64,000 bases of DNA, taken from the NCBI RefSeq assembly GCF_051020515.1, contig NZ_CP194857.1, positions 3,472,001-3,536,000 of the forward strand, in the 5' to 3' direction. The stretch is from CALKWS01 sp051020515. Lineage in GTDB: Bacteria > Actinomycetota > Actinomycetes > Actinomycetales > Beutenbergiaceae. Position 1 is the first letter of the stretch. The number at the start of each line of letters is the position of its first letter. A program made the position numbers and the translations under genes. Below the pieces are notes generated by a model, which saw only the letters and a list, made by a program, of their open reading frames with translations, searched no databases and was not told the origin of the DNA. Positions 47,031 to 56,186 of the stretch are shown here, one piece after another.

Positions 47031-47729
47031 ATGGACCCCGCCACCCTCGCTGATCGCGGCCGTCGTCGTCTGCTGATCGCCACGATCGCGGGCGGGCTCG
47101 TGCTGCTCCTGCTGGTCGGTGTCGGCATCTACGGGCTGCTGCGCGGCCCCGCACCCCGCACCGACTCCACTCCCGCCGACACACCGAGTTCCACCGTGAC
47201 CGCCCCGCCGGCCGGGCCGTCCGGTGAGGGGCCGGTGGCGGTGCCGCAGGTCGGCGGCCCGGAGGCGTTCGCCCGCGCGGTCGCCAGCGCGCTGTTCACC
47301 TGGGACACCACTACCGGTGATGGCCCGATGGACTACGCGCAGATGCTTGCGGATGTCGCCGCAGATGAGGAGGCTGCCGCGCTGGCGGGGGATGTGCGGG
47401 CGTATCTGCCGAGTGTGGAGGCGTGGGGGCAGCTCCGTCAGTACCAGACCCGCCAATGGCTCATCGTCGATACCGCGGTCATCCCGGAAGCGTGGGAGAC
47501 CGCGGTCGCGCAGGCCGCACCAGGCCAGATTCCCGCAGGCACCGTCGCGTACACCATTGACGGCACCCGGCACCGGGACGGCACCTGGGACACCGAACCT
47601 GTGGAGGCGTCCCGGCCGGTGTCGTTCACGGTGTTCATCGTCTGCACCCCGGCGGTCACAGGCCGCGGCATCACCGGCACGACCTGTGAGCTACTGCGCC
47701 TGTCCCAACTCGACAACCCCCTCCGTTGA
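47031..47729 (+). CDS. Single-pass membrane conjugation protein (VirB8-like candidate)
   Basis: The product is 232 aa from ATG 47031 with GGGAGGA upstream. It has one N-terminal transmembrane helix (LLIATIAGGLVLLLLVGVGI), a Pro/Thr-rich linker, then an extracytoplasmic alpha/beta domain starting GGPEAFARAVASALFTWDTT and ending with TCELLRLSQLDNPLR. Topology and position in a type IV secretion cluster resemble VirB8/TcpC-type proteins (NTF2-like fold), but this is inferred from layout and not from a clear motif. Confidence 0.6.
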   Translation: MDPATLADRGRRRLLIATIAGGLVLLLLVGVGIYGLLRGPAPRTDSTPADTPSSTVTAPPAGPSGEGPVAVPQVGGPEAFARAVASALFTWDTTTGDGPMDYAQMLADVAADEEAAALAGDVRAYLPSVEAWGQLRQYQTRQWLIVDTAVIPEAWETAVAQAAPGQIPAGTVAYTIDGTRHRDGTWDTEPVEASRPVSFTVFIVCTPAVTGRGITGTTCELLRLSQLDNPLR

Positions 47730-47735
47730 GAGCAG

Positions 47736-48917
47736 GTGGTTGTTGTGTGGAAGAAGCTCGCCGCTCTCGCGGTCGCCCTGCTGTTCTTCGCCCCCTCGGT
47801 CGTGCTTGTCGGGGTGGCGGCCGTGGTCAATCCTGCGATGACCGCATGCGCACCGGGCTCCCTCGCTGTGGGGCCGATCCCGGAGTCGCTGACCGCGACG
47901 ACGCGCAACAGGCAGACGGTCACGCTGAACCGGACCCAGCTCACCCACGCCGCGACGATCATCACGGTCGGCGGGCAGACCAGCGGTGTCGGCCGTCCCG
48001 GCGTGGTGATCGCGCTCATGGCCGCCCTCACGGAGTCCACGCTGCGGATGCTCGCCAACACCGGCACTTACCCGGAGTCCGGCGACTTCCCGAACGATGG
48101 CAACGGGTCCGATCACGACTCCTTGGGCCTGTTCCAGATGCGTCCCGCCGCTGGGTGGGGCACCGTCGCCGAGCTGATGGACTCGACCTATCAGGCCAGA
48201 GCGTTCTACGGCGGCGAGACCGGCCCGAACCACCCCTCCCCGCGGGGGCTGCTGGACATTCCCGGCTGGCAGCAGATGGACCCCGGCGAAGCCGCCCAGG
48301 CCGTCGAGGTATCCGCCTACCCGGACCGCTACCAGAACTACCAGCCGGTGGCCGAGGCGATCCTCGCCGCCCTAACCCGCCCTGCGCCCACCGGCGGAGG
48401 AGGCGGCGGGGCGCCGATCGTGCCGGAGACGACGCGCATCGTGTTCCCGCTTCCCGAAGGGACGTGGGTGGACACCGACAGCTTCGGGTGGCGCACCGAC
48501 CCGTTCACCGGGGAACGCGCCTTCCACGCAGGGTCCGACCTTGCCGCCGCGGACGGCACCCCGATCCTCGCCATCGCGGACGGGGTGGTCGTGCACGCCG
48601 GCTACAGCGGCGGCTTCGGCGGGCTGGTCATCATCGAGCACACCGTCCGGGGCGAGCGGGTCGCGTCGTACTACGCGCATATGTGGGAGACCGGCATCCA
48701 CGTCACCGAAGGGCAGACCGTGACCGCGGGCCAGCACATCGGAGATGTAGGCTCGTCCGGCCGCTCCACCGGACCCCACCTGCACCTGGAAATCCACCCC
48801 GGCGGGCAAGGGCAGCCCGCCGTCGACGCCACCGCCTGGCTCGCCGACCACAATGCGGAAGGCGTCACCGGCGGGGACACCACCCTCGCGACCTGCACCG
48901 CGGGCGGTGGGGCCTGA
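47736..48917 (+). CDS. Conjugation peptidoglycan hydrolase (lytic/M23 two-domain)
   Basis: The product is 393 aa. A signal/anchor helix (LAALAVALLFFAPSVVLVGV) is followed by a lysozyme-like region (LMAALTESTLRMLANTGTYP, DSLGLFQMRPAAGWGTV). A C-terminal LytM/M23 domain has HAGSDLAAADGTPILAIADG (first zinc ligands His, Asp), ASYYAHMWETGIHV and GPHLHLEIHPGG (HxH). Such proteins open the cell wall for the type IV secretion channel. It overlaps the VirB2-like gene by TGATG. Confidence 0.87.
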   Translation: MVVVWKKLAALAVALLFFAPSVVLVGVAAVVNPAMTACAPGSLAVGPIPESLTATTRNRQTVTLNRTQLTHAATIITVGGQTSGVGRPGVVIALMAALTESTLRMLANTGTYPESGDFPNDGNGSDHDSLGLFQMRPAAGWGTVAELMDSTYQARAFYGGETGPNHPSPRGLLDIPGWQQMDPGEAAQAVEVSAYPDRYQNYQPVAEAILAALTRPAPTGGGGGGAPIVPETTRIVFPLPEGTWVDTDSFGWRTDPFTGERAFHAGSDLAAADGTPILAIADGVVVHAGYSGGFGGLVIIEHTVRGERVASYYAHMWETGIHVTEGQTVTAGQHIGDVGSSGRSTGPHLHLEIHPGGQGQPAVDATAWLADHNAEGVTGGDTTLATCTAGGGA

Positions 48918-49183
48918 TGGACGTGTTTCCCGACTTCGGCGGCGTCGGCGGTGCCGCAGAGCTGCGCTCCATCGTCGGGGCGCTGCTGATGTTCGTCCTC
49001 ATCATCGCCGCGCTCATGCTCATCGTCTGCGCGATCGTGTGGGCGGTCGCCTCATCCAGCGGCAACTACCAGGCCGCGACAAAGGCCCGCACCGGCTTGC
49101 TCGTCTCGGTCGGCGCCGCCGCGCTCGCCGGCGCCGGCGTGGCCTGGGCGAACTTCCTCCTCGGCGTCGGCGAACAGCTCTGA
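48917..49183 (+). CDS. VirB2-like/DUF6112 small membrane protein (copy 1)
   Basis: The product is 88 aa from ATG 48917. Two transmembrane helices (SIVGALLMFVLIIAALMLIV and a C-terminal LLVSVGAAALAGAGVAWANF) are joined by a short polar loop (SSSGNYQAATKARTG), the size and topology of TrbC/VirB2 pilin-like proteins in actinobacterial elements. A second homologue lies at 49676-49943, suggesting duplication. Confidence 0.75.
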   Translation: MDVFPDFGGVGGAAELRSIVGALLMFVLIIAALMLIVCAIVWAVASSSGNYQAATKARTGLLVSVGAAALAGAGVAWANFLLGVGEQL

Positions 49184-49193
49184 CCAGCCGGAG

Positions 49194-49589
49194 TCAGGTG
49201 AGGATGCCGGCGCCGCGCAGATAGTCGGCAAGGTTCGCCGTCACCGGGAGCTGGTCGAGCTCGGCGGCGGCGACCCAGCGGGCATCGTCCGCGTCGTCGC
49301 CCGATGCCAGCTCGCCGCCGGTGACGGTGGCGGCGAAGTCGTGCACCTCGAACACCCGCCCCTCGCCGGCCGGGATCGTCACGCACCACAGCTCACGCCC
49401 CACCGACACCCGCAGCCCAGTCTCCTCGAACGCCTCCCGCGCGGCCGCCTCAGCCAGGGTTTCGCCGGGCTCGACGCTGCCGCCGGGGATCGACCAGCGG
49501 CCCTTCTCCGGCTCGGTGCCACGCAGCACGAGCAGCACACGTCCCGCGTCGTCGGTGATGACGGCGCTGGCGGCCAGAACGATTTCCAC
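49194..49589 (-). CDS. Nudix hydrolase on the opposite strand of the transfer operon
   Basis: The product is 131 aa. The Nudix box is complete (GGSVEPGETLAEAAAREAFE followed by ETG). VLAASAVITDDAGRVLLVLR is the first strand and DDARWVAAAELDQLPV the usual last element. It hydrolyses some nucleoside diphosphate-X compound; the substrate is unknown. It is the only reverse-strand gene in the conjugation cluster and sits between the two VirB2-like copies, so it probably arrived as a separate insertion. Confidence 0.88.
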   Translation of the reverse strand: MEIVLAASAVITDDAGRVLLVLRGTEPEKGRWSIPGGSVEPGETLAEAAAREAFEETGLRVSVGRELWCVTIPAGEGRVFEVHDFAATVTGGELASGDDADDARWVAAAELDQLPVTANLADYLRGAGILT

Positions 49590-49613
49590 CAGCCCAGGCT
49601 ATCCGCCTGTCGC

Positions 49614-49632
49614 TGGGTGGCGGGGTGCACCT
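49614..49632 (+). promoter_or_regulatory. Copy 3 of the repeated motif upstream of ICE genes
   Basis: TGGGTGGCGGGGTGCACCT, 43 bases before the GTG at 49676. The most diverged of three copies. It lies between the Nudix start and the second VirB2-like gene, where a new promoter would be needed because transcription is interrupted. Confidence 0.4.
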
Positions 49633-49675
49633 GACAGCCGAGAACACGTCTCGCGAACAGTCAGGAGCATCCCCG

Positions 49676-49943
49676 TGATCGACATCGACCCCAACAGCTC
49701 TGGTCTTCCCGGCATCGAGCAGCTACGCATCATCGTCGGCGCCGTCATGACCGTCGGCCTGATCCTCTCGGTCCTTGCCCTCATCATCTCGGCGATCGTA
49801 TGGGGGTTCGGCGCGAACTCCTCCAACCCGCACCTCGCCAGCCGCGGCAAAGTCGGCGTCTCGTGTCCTGCGGTGCGGCGATCATCTGTGGTGCCGCGGT
49901 GACGCTCATCAACTTCTTCTGGGGCGTCGGGCAGGCCGTCTGA
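49676..49943 (+). CDS. VirB2-like/DUF6112 small membrane protein (copy 2), frameshifted
   Basis: From GTG 49676: a hydrophobic helix (IIVGAVMTVGLILSVLALII), the loop NSSNPHLASRGKVGV, then after a one-base shift near 49863 the second helix (SCGAAIICGAAVTLINFFWG) and end VGQAV. Inserting one C at GGCGT-CTCGTG restores an 88-aa protein clearly related to the gene at 48917. Its stop shares bases with a 14-codon reading frame that leads into the VirB6-like gene. Confidence 0.72.
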
Positions 49944-49987
49944 TGACCACCCCGGCAACGCGCCTCCCGTGGGGGTGGGTGCGGTGA
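49943..49987 (+). CDS. 14-codon coupling reading frame before the VirB6-like gene
   Basis: ATG 49943 to TGA 49987 encodes MTTPATRLPWGWVR. Its start overlaps the upstream stop (TGATG) and its stop overlaps the GTG start of the VirB6-like gene (GTGA). It may only serve translational coupling. Whether the peptide matters is unknown. Confidence 0.35.
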   Translation: MTTPATRLPWGWVR

Positions 49988-51426
49988 GCGTGTGCGATGT
50001 CCCGGTCATCTCCGCCGTGTGCGACGCCGTGGGCGAGGGCACGGCGTCGTTGATCGCGGCCCCGTTCGACTGGCTGGGCCAGGCGATGGCCGGCGCGGCT
50101 GCCTGGTTGTTCGAGGCGGTCTGGACCGTGTTCGACACCACCACCCTGGTCGACGTCACCAGTCCTGAGTATGTCGGCGTCTACAACGTTCTGTTCGGCG
50201 TCGCGGTCTTTGTGATGCTCGTGTTCTTCTGCCTCCAACTCATCACCGGCCTCATCCATCGCGACCCCACCGCCCTGTCCCGCGCCGCCCTGGGACTTGC
50301 CAAGTCCGTCCTCGGGTCGTTCCTCGTCATCACCCTGACCGCGCTGCTGCTGGAAGTGACCGATCAGCTCTGCGTGGGGATCGTGCAGGCCACCGGCAAC
50401 ACGATGGAAGGAATGGGGACCCAGATCGGGCTCCTCGCCACGGGACTTGCCGGGATCAACATCGCTGCTCCCGGTGTCGGCGCGATCCTGACCATCTTCC
50501 TCGCCGGGCTCGCCATCAGTGCGGCCGCGATCGTCTGGTTCAGCCTCCTCATCCGCAAGGCGCTGCTGCTGGTCGCGATCGTGTTTGGCCCCGTCGCCCT
50601 GGCCGGGGCGACATGGGATGCGACCAAGGGCTGGTTCGCCAAGTGGGCGGCGTTCGTGATCGCCCTCATCTTCTCCAAGCTCGTCCTCGTCGTGATCTTC
50701 CTCGTCGCGATCGGGCAAGTCTCCGCCCCCATCGAAGCGGGCCTCGCCTCTATCAGCGACCCGATTGCCGGGGTGGTGCTGATGTTCGTCGCCGCGTTCG
50801 CGCCGTACATCACCTACAAGTTCCTGTCCTTCGTCGGGTTCGATATGTACCACGCCATGTCCAGCGAGCAGGAGGCGAAGTCCGCATTGAATCGCCCGGT
50901 TCCGGTGCCGTCCGCACCCAAGGGTGACAGTGCGAAGAAGGTCCTCGACGGCGGTAGTGATACCGGCGGCAAGCCCAGGGGCGGAAGCGTCGGAGGGGGT
51001 GGGCCGATGCCGCCGCCTGCGGGTGGCCCGGCGGCATCGGGCGGTGCCGGGGCGACCGGAACTGCCGGGGGCGCTGCCGCGTCATCCGGCGGAGCAGGCG
51101 CCGGAGCCGGAGCGGGGGCGGGGGCGGGGGCCAGCGCGGGTGCTGGTGCGGCCGCGGGGCCTGTCGGTACGGCGGTGGTCGTCGGCGGTGCGGTGGTCAA
51201 GGGTGCCGCGACCGCCGGACCGAAGGCCGGTGCCGCTGTCGGCGGTGCCGCGGAGAACCATGCCGGGGCTGCGGCCGAGCAGAGCACTCCGCCGCCGGTC
51301 CCGCCCGCGCAAGGCACACCGTCGTCACGTCCGGCACCTTCGACGCCGCCCGCTGCGCCCTCGTCGCCATCGCGGGGGTCGGACCCGCCGCCGCCTCCGT
51401 CCTCGAAGCCGTCCAGGAAGGAATGA
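49984..51426 (+). CDS. VirB6/TrbL-like conjugation channel protein
   Basis: The product is 480 aa from GTG 49984. The first 300 residues have at least six hydrophobic helices (VLFGVAVFVMLVFFCLQLIT, VLGSFLVITLTALLLEV, ILTIFLAGLAISAAAIVWFS, ALLLVAIVFGPVALAGAT, VIALIFSKLVLVVIFLVAIG) with the conserved-looking FAPYITYKFLSFVG. The last ~170 residues are a low-complexity Gly/Ala/Pro tail with GAGAGAG repeats. The topology matches TrbL/VirB6 polytopic proteins of type IV secretion. Confidence 0.8.
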   Translation: MSVCDVPVISAVCDAVGEGTASLIAAPFDWLGQAMAGAAAWLFEAVWTVFDTTTLVDVTSPEYVGVYNVLFGVAVFVMLVFFCLQLITGLIHRDPTALSRAALGLAKSVLGSFLVITLTALLLEVTDQLCVGIVQATGNTMEGMGTQIGLLATGLAGINIAAPGVGAILTIFLAGLAISAAAIVWFSLLIRKALLLVAIVFGPVALAGATWDATKGWFAKWAAFVIALIFSKLVLVVIFLVAIGQVSAPIEAGLASISDPIAGVVLMFVAAFAPYITYKFLSFVGFDMYHAMSSEQEAKSALNRPVPVPSAPKGDSAKKVLDGGSDTGGKPRGGSVGGGGPMPPPAGGPAASGGAGATGTAGGAAASSGGAGAGAGAGAGAGASAGAGAAAGPVGTAVVVGGAVVKGAATAGPKAGAAVGGAAENHAGAAAEQSTPPPVPPAQGTPSSRPAPSTPPAAPSSPSRGSDPPPPPSSKPSRKE

Positions 51427-51430
51427 GCCA

Positions 51431-52888
51431 ATGGCCTCCACGCACACCGAGTACCCGTTATCGCCGGTGCAGTTCTCCCGCCTCACCCGACGGGGCATCC
51501 TGTTGGGCTTGTCGTTGCCGCAACTGATCGTCCTCGGCATCGCGATCCTCACCGTCGTCGCCTCCCTCTACACCAGCGGTGGCATGGGTCTGGCCTGGAC
51601 GTCCCCGGTCTGGGCTGGCGCCGCCCTCCTCGCCGTGATCCCGGCAGGGGGCAGGAAGCTGATCGAGTGGGTGCCGATCCTGACCCGCTGGGCCGCCCGC
51701 ACCTACCTAGGCCAGCTCATCTACCGGCGCCGCGTCATCAAGCCCCGGCCGGCCGACACCCTCGCCCTGCCCGGGGACGCGGCGCCGCTGCGTGAATGGG
51801 AAGACCCGGAGACGGGGGCGGCGATGGTCCACGACCCCCACGCGCAGACCCTCACCGTCATCCTCGGCGTCTCCCACCCGGCGTTCGTGCTCCTGGACCC
51901 CGGCGAGCAGCAACGCCGCGTCGCAGGGTGGGGCCGCGTGCTCGCCGCCGCGTGCCGGTCCGGGCGGATCGCGCGGATTCAGGTGTCTGAGCGGACGTTG
52001 CCGGATTCGGGGACGGGGTTGGCGGAGTGGTGGCGCACCCACGGCACCGACGACGGCTCCTGGGCCGCGACCACCTACCAGGAGCTCATCGACCGTGCCG
52101 GCCCCGCCGGGGAACGCCACGCGACCACGATCAGCCTCGCCCTGGACATGAAGAACAGCGCCCGGCAGATCAGAACCTCCGGCGGCGGCATACGCGGCGC
52201 TGCGGCCGTGCTGCGGCAGGAGATGACCACCCTGAGCACGGCGCTCCGCGCGGCAGAGCTCACCTCGACCGGGTGGCTCACCCCTGGCGAGGTCGCCGTC
52301 ATCCTCCGCGGAGCGTACGACCCGGCGGCAGCCCCCGCCCTGGAACGCCACGGCGACCTCGGCCGCGATCTTGCCACCGCCGGGCCGGTGGCGGTCACCG
52401 AGACCTGGGACCGCCTGCGATCCGACAGTGCCTTCCATGCGGTGTTGTGGATCACTGAATGGCCCCGCTCCCAGGTCTACCCAGGGTTCTTTGCCTCGCT
52501 CGTGCTGTCCAACGGCATCCTCCGCACCCTCGCCCTGCACTACACCCCGGTACGCGCCGACCAGGCCGCGAGGGACCTGCGGAAGAAGAAGACCGAACTC
52601 ATCTCCGACGCCGCCCAACGCCGCAAGATCGGACAGATCGAGGATGCCGCCTCCAGCGCGGAGCTCGACGACGTGCTGCAACAGGAGGCGGACCTGACCG
52701 CCGGGCACGGCGTCCTCCGTGTCTCCGGCCTCGTCTCCGTCTCCGCACCGACCGTGGACGAGCTCGACGCCGCGGTGGCCGCAGTCGAGCAGGCCGCGAT
52801 CCAAGCCTCCTGCGAGACCCGCCGCCTCGTCGGCCAGCAAGCCCAGGCGTTCACCGCGACCGCGTTACCGCTGTGCCGCCCGGTCTGA
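51431..52888 (+). CDS. SCO6880-family type IV secretion protein
   Basis: The product is 485 aa from ATG 51431, four bases after the VirB6-like stop. PVQFSRLTRRGILLGLSLPQ and two adjacent N-terminal helices, then RAARTYLGQLIYRRRVIKPR-type residues and a large cytoplasmic part (MVHDPHAQTLTVILGVSHPA, IQVSERTLPDSG, YPGFFASLVLSNGILRTL). This is the SCO6880 family found with VirB4-like ATPases on actinobacterial conjugative elements. The mechanism is undetermined. Confidence 0.85.
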   Translation: MASTHTEYPLSPVQFSRLTRRGILLGLSLPQLIVLGIAILTVVASLYTSGGMGLAWTSPVWAGAALLAVIPAGGRKLIEWVPILTRWAARTYLGQLIYRRRVIKPRPADTLALPGDAAPLREWEDPETGAAMVHDPHAQTLTVILGVSHPAFVLLDPGEQQRRVAGWGRVLAAACRSGRIARIQVSERTLPDSGTGLAEWWRTHGTDDGSWAATTYQELIDRAGPAGERHATTISLALDMKNSARQIRTSGGGIRGAAAVLRQEMTTLSTALRAAELTSTGWLTPGEVAVILRGAYDPAAAPALERHGDLGRDLATAGPVAVTETWDRLRSDSAFHAVLWITEWPRSQVYPGFFASLVLSNGILRTLALHYTPVRADQAARDLRKKKTELISDAAQRRKIGQIEDAASSAELDDVLQQEADLTAGHGVLRVSGLVSVSAPTVDELDAAVAAVEQAAIQASCETRRLVGQQAQAFTATALPLCRPV

Positions 52889-52930
52889 CCCATCCCGCCA
52901 TCAACCGTTCCCTTGTGAGGAGTCCCGATC

Positions 52931-54100
52931 ATGCCGACCTTCGACAACCCCGTGGAGGACGCGATGGAGGCATCCGCTGCGCTCCGCGGCCTCGCCCACG
53001 CCACCCGCACCTTCGACGACCCCGCCGAGACGTACCCGGTGCTCGGGGAACTGCTGGCCGGGGTGCGGTCGCTGCGGCAGGTGCTCGACCAGCTCGCCGC
53101 CGCCCACATCGAGGCCCGGTCCCGCGCGCACACCGACGCGGGCAGCCAGCCCGCCGGGGCGACGGCGGCGCTTGCGGCGGCGGATGAGCTGCACCAGGCC
53201 GGCACCCTGCTGGACACGGTCCATGACCGGGTCGATGCGGCGATGTCGCAGTCCGGGCGAATCGCCTGGCACCCCGCACCCGAACCCCTCGACACGACCG
53301 GCGCGACGCGCACCACGGTGCAGGCGGGTGAGCTGAGGTTGACGGTGTGGCCGGACGAACCATTGGGCGAGCATCAGCGGTACGCGTACCGCATCGAGAA
53401 CCCGGCCACCGGGCAGTCGATCGAGGGACGGGACCTGTTCACCGGCACGGGCGCCCCCGTCTCACCCGAGCGGGCGCTGCGCGAGCTCGCGGTGTTCCTC
53501 TCCGCCGCAGGCGACGCACGCCAGTTCGCGATCGACCATCCCGGCCAGCGCACCGACAACGACGGGGCGTTCCCGGACTGGGTGACCGATGCCGCCCGTC
53601 AGCACCCCGACACCCTAATCGAGCTGATCGACCGCGACCCGGACCTCCCCGAGAAGCAGGGCGGCAGGCGGTGGGTCAGTGTCGTGTTCCTCCAAGGCGA
53701 GGAAGCAGACCCGGTGCTGGACATCATCGAACGAGACGGGACGGACGCGGCGATCGAGCATCTGGCGCAGTGGGATTTCGGGGAGGAGACGACCCAGGCT
53801 GCGCTCGAGAACGGGTACGTCTACGACCAGCCCCCGACCGGCGCCCTGGACCGCACCGCCACCGGGGATGTCTACACCCTCACGTACAGTCCCTTCCTCG
53901 GCCACGTCTCGCTGCTTCGCATCCACGACGCCGTACGGGACCCAGCGCTACTGAACATCGACACGGCCGCGCCCACTCCGGCTCCGGCACGGCGGACGGT
54001 CGAACGGGCGCCGGTGCGGGCGGCGCGTTCGGAGGCGACGGATTGGTTCGCCCGCCGGCCGGGCGCATCCGCCTCGCACGGGCGGGGGTTGGCGCTGTGA
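52931..54100 (+). CDS. Hypothetical conjugation-cluster protein, two-part
   Basis: The product is 389 aa from ATG 52931 with GAGGAG upstream. Residues 1-105 form a helical domain (FDDPAETYPVLGELLAGVRS, LRQVLDQLAAAHIEARSRAH). Residues ~115-330 are an unrelated region (WPDEPLGEHQRYAYRIENPA, DWVTDAARQHPDTLIELIDR) with a Pro/Ala/Arg-rich tail. Family not recognised. Its stop overlaps the VirB4-like gene (GTGA). Conserved position between SCO6880 and VirB4-like genes suggests a transfer role. Confidence 0.6.
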   Translation: MPTFDNPVEDAMEASAALRGLAHATRTFDDPAETYPVLGELLAGVRSLRQVLDQLAAAHIEARSRAHTDAGSQPAGATAALAAADELHQAGTLLDTVHDRVDAAMSQSGRIAWHPAPEPLDTTGATRTTVQAGELRLTVWPDEPLGEHQRYAYRIENPATGQSIEGRDLFTGTGAPVSPERALRELAVFLSAAGDARQFAIDHPGQRTDNDGAFPDWVTDAARQHPDTLIELIDRDPDLPEKQGGRRWVSVVFLQGEEADPVLDIIERDGTDAAIEHLAQWDFGEETTQAALENGYVYDQPPTGALDRTATGDVYTLTYSPFLGHVSLLRIHDAVRDPALLNIDTAAPTPAPARRTVERAPVRAARSEATDWFARRPGASASHGRGLAL

Positions 54101-55644
54101 CCGGAAAGGATGAGGGCCGTCTGCACACGGCGGTGCTGGTCGGCCCGGAAGGTGAGCGGCGACGGAACCGCAAAGCTCGCCAGCAGGCCGCTACCCGGAT
54201 AGAGACCACCGCCCGCGACACACGGAAGGCGGAGGCGAAAGCCAGATGGGAAGCCGAGCAAGCAGAAAAGCGCGCAACGACGTACCTGCCGGCCGCCGGC
54301 GAGTCCGGTCCTGCCGCGTTGCGGACACCGGGGCGGTTGCGGCTTCCGAAGCACCAGGACACCTCCGCGACCCTCGCCGGGCAATATCCATTCCTCGCCG
54401 AAGGGGGCCTCGGCTCGGCGGGCGTATTCGTCGGCCAGGACCTCTACTCCGGTGGGTCGTTCGTCTACGACCCGTGGGTGCTCTACCAGCAAGGCCTCAT
54501 CACCGCCCCCAACGTCGTTCTCGCAGGGATTGTCGGCTCCGGCAAGTCCTCCCTGGCGAAGTCCCTCTACACCCGCTCGCTCCCGTTCGGGCGGCGCGTC
54601 TACGTCCCCGGCGACCCCAAGGGCGAGCACACCGCCGTCGCCGAAGCGGTCGGCGGGAAAGCGATCGTTCTCGGCCACGGGCTATCGAACCGGCTCAACC
54701 CGCTGGACGAGGGACACCGGCCCTCCGCCGTCTCCGACGCGGAGTGGGCGATGCAGGTTGCCTCCCGCCGCCGCGACCTCATCGGGGCGCTGGCGGAGAC
54801 GGTGCTGGATCGTGTGCTGTCGCCGTTGGAGCACACCGCGATCGACCTCGCCCTGCGGGATGCGGTGCGGTCGGCGGAGGTGCCGATCCTGCCGATGGTT
54901 GTCGACCGTATCCTGGCCCCCAGCCCCGCCGATGATGAGGACCGACGTCTTGCCGAGGACGGCCGCCTGGTCGGCCACGCGCTGCGCCGCCTCGTCGCCG
55001 GTGACCTCCAGGGACTGTTCGACGGTCCCTCCACGGTGAGGTTCGATCCGTCGCTGCCGATGGTGTCGTTGGATCTGTCCCGTGTCGCGGAGAACTCCAC
55101 GCTCATCTCCGTGCTGATGACCTGCTCCAGTGCGTGGATGGAATCGGCGCTGTCGGACCCGAACGGCGGGCAACGGTGGGTGATCTACGACGAAGCGTGG
55201 CGCCTGATGGCCTACCCCAGCCTCTTGCGGCGGATGGACGCGCAATGGCGGCTCGCCCGCCATTTCGGCATCGCGAACATGCTCATCTTCCACAAGCTCT
55301 CCGACCTCGACAACGTCGGCGATCAAGGTTCCGCGATGAGGGCTCTCGCATCGAGTCTGCTGGCGAACGCGGAGACCCGGATCGTCTACCGGCAGGAAGC
55401 CGATCAGCTCGGCTCCACCGCCACCGCCCTCGGCCTGACCGGCACCGAACAGAAGCTCCTACCCGGCCTCGGCACCGGGCAAGGACTCTGGCGGATCAAG
55501 GACCGCTCCTTCGTCGTACAGCACCAGCTCCACCCTGCCGAGCTCGCCGCATTCGACACCACCACCCGCATGACCGCAGATTCCCGCGAGTTCACGAATC
55601 TCGACGGTTCTTCGGGATTCTCGAACGATCGGCAGGAATCCTGA
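54097..55644 (+). CDS. VirB4/TraE-like conjugation ATPase
   Basis: The product is 515 aa from GTG 54097. Basic, helical N-terminus (RRRNRKARQQAATRIETT), then Walker A VLAGIVGSGKSSLAKSLY (residues ~142-156), RRVYVPGDPKGEHTAVAEAV, Walker B region RWVIYDEAWRLM and HFGIANMLIFHKLSDLDNVG. This is the VirB4-type hexameric ATPase that powers channel assembly. Intact. Stop and next start overlap (TGATG). Confidence 0.88.
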   Translation: MTGKDEGRLHTAVLVGPEGERRRNRKARQQAATRIETTARDTRKAEAKARWEAEQAEKRATTYLPAAGESGPAALRTPGRLRLPKHQDTSATLAGQYPFLAEGGLGSAGVFVGQDLYSGGSFVYDPWVLYQQGLITAPNVVLAGIVGSGKSSLAKSLYTRSLPFGRRVYVPGDPKGEHTAVAEAVGGKAIVLGHGLSNRLNPLDEGHRPSAVSDAEWAMQVASRRRDLIGALAETVLDRVLSPLEHTAIDLALRDAVRSAEVPILPMVVDRILAPSPADDEDRRLAEDGRLVGHALRRLVAGDLQGLFDGPSTVRFDPSLPMVSLDLSRVAENSTLISVLMTCSSAWMESALSDPNGGQRWVIYDEAWRLMAYPSLLRRMDAQWRLARHFGIANMLIFHKLSDLDNVGDQGSAMRALASSLLANAETRIVYRQEADQLGSTATALGLTGTEQKLLPGLGTGQGLWRIKDRSFVVQHQLHPAELAAFDTTTRMTADSREFTNLDGSSGFSNDRQES

Positions 55645-56186
55645 TGACCCGCCCCCGCTACAAGCGCACCACCGGCGAACCCGAACACCGAGACGACGCC
55701 GTGCCTGTGGTGTTGCCGCACGTCGTCATGGACATTGCCTCTGACGGAAGGATGACGGTCACCGTCGACGGGGCACCGTATGAGCCGGAGCCGTTCGCAC
55801 CCGCGTGGCGGCGGGAGGACTTCGCCCGCGTCCTCGATCAACTCACCGACCAGCGCCGGTCGCCAGTGCGGGTCGAGGTGCGTGAGGCGGACGGGACCGT
55901 GTTCACCGACATCATCACCCCCAGCACACGCCGCCGCCCCCAACCAGCCCTTGCCCAGGAATCGCCCGCACGACAAGCGATGCCGGAGCTGGTCACGTTG
56001 CACGGGGAGGGGTTCGTGCCTGGCGAGGATGTCGCCGTCGCCATCGTCATTGTCCACGGTGACGCAGCCCCAGACGGGACCATGCGTGCCCTGCTCACCG
56101 CCGAACAAGCAGCATCGAGTCCGACCCGTGAGGTCATCTTGCTCGGCCGCGTCTCCGGCACCCTCACCATCGGGCACCCCGAATGA
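55644..56186 (+). CDS. Hypothetical conjugation-cluster protein
   Basis: The product is 180 aa from ATG 55644. It has two small alpha/beta repeats (MDIASDGRMTVTVDGAPYEP…RVEVREADGTVFTDIITPS) and a C-terminal VTLHGEGFVPGEDVAVAIVI and VILLGRVSGTLTIGHPE. No family recognised. It overlaps both the VirB4-like stop and the VirD4-like start, so it is translated with them. Confidence 0.65.
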   Translation: MTRPRYKRTTGEPEHRDDAVPVVLPHVVMDIASDGRMTVTVDGAPYEPEPFAPAWRREDFARVLDQLTDQRRSPVRVEVREADGTVFTDIITPSTRRRPQPALAQESPARQAMPELVTLHGEGFVPGEDVAVAIVIVHGDAAPDGTMRALLTAEQAASSPTREVILLGRVSGTLTIGHPE

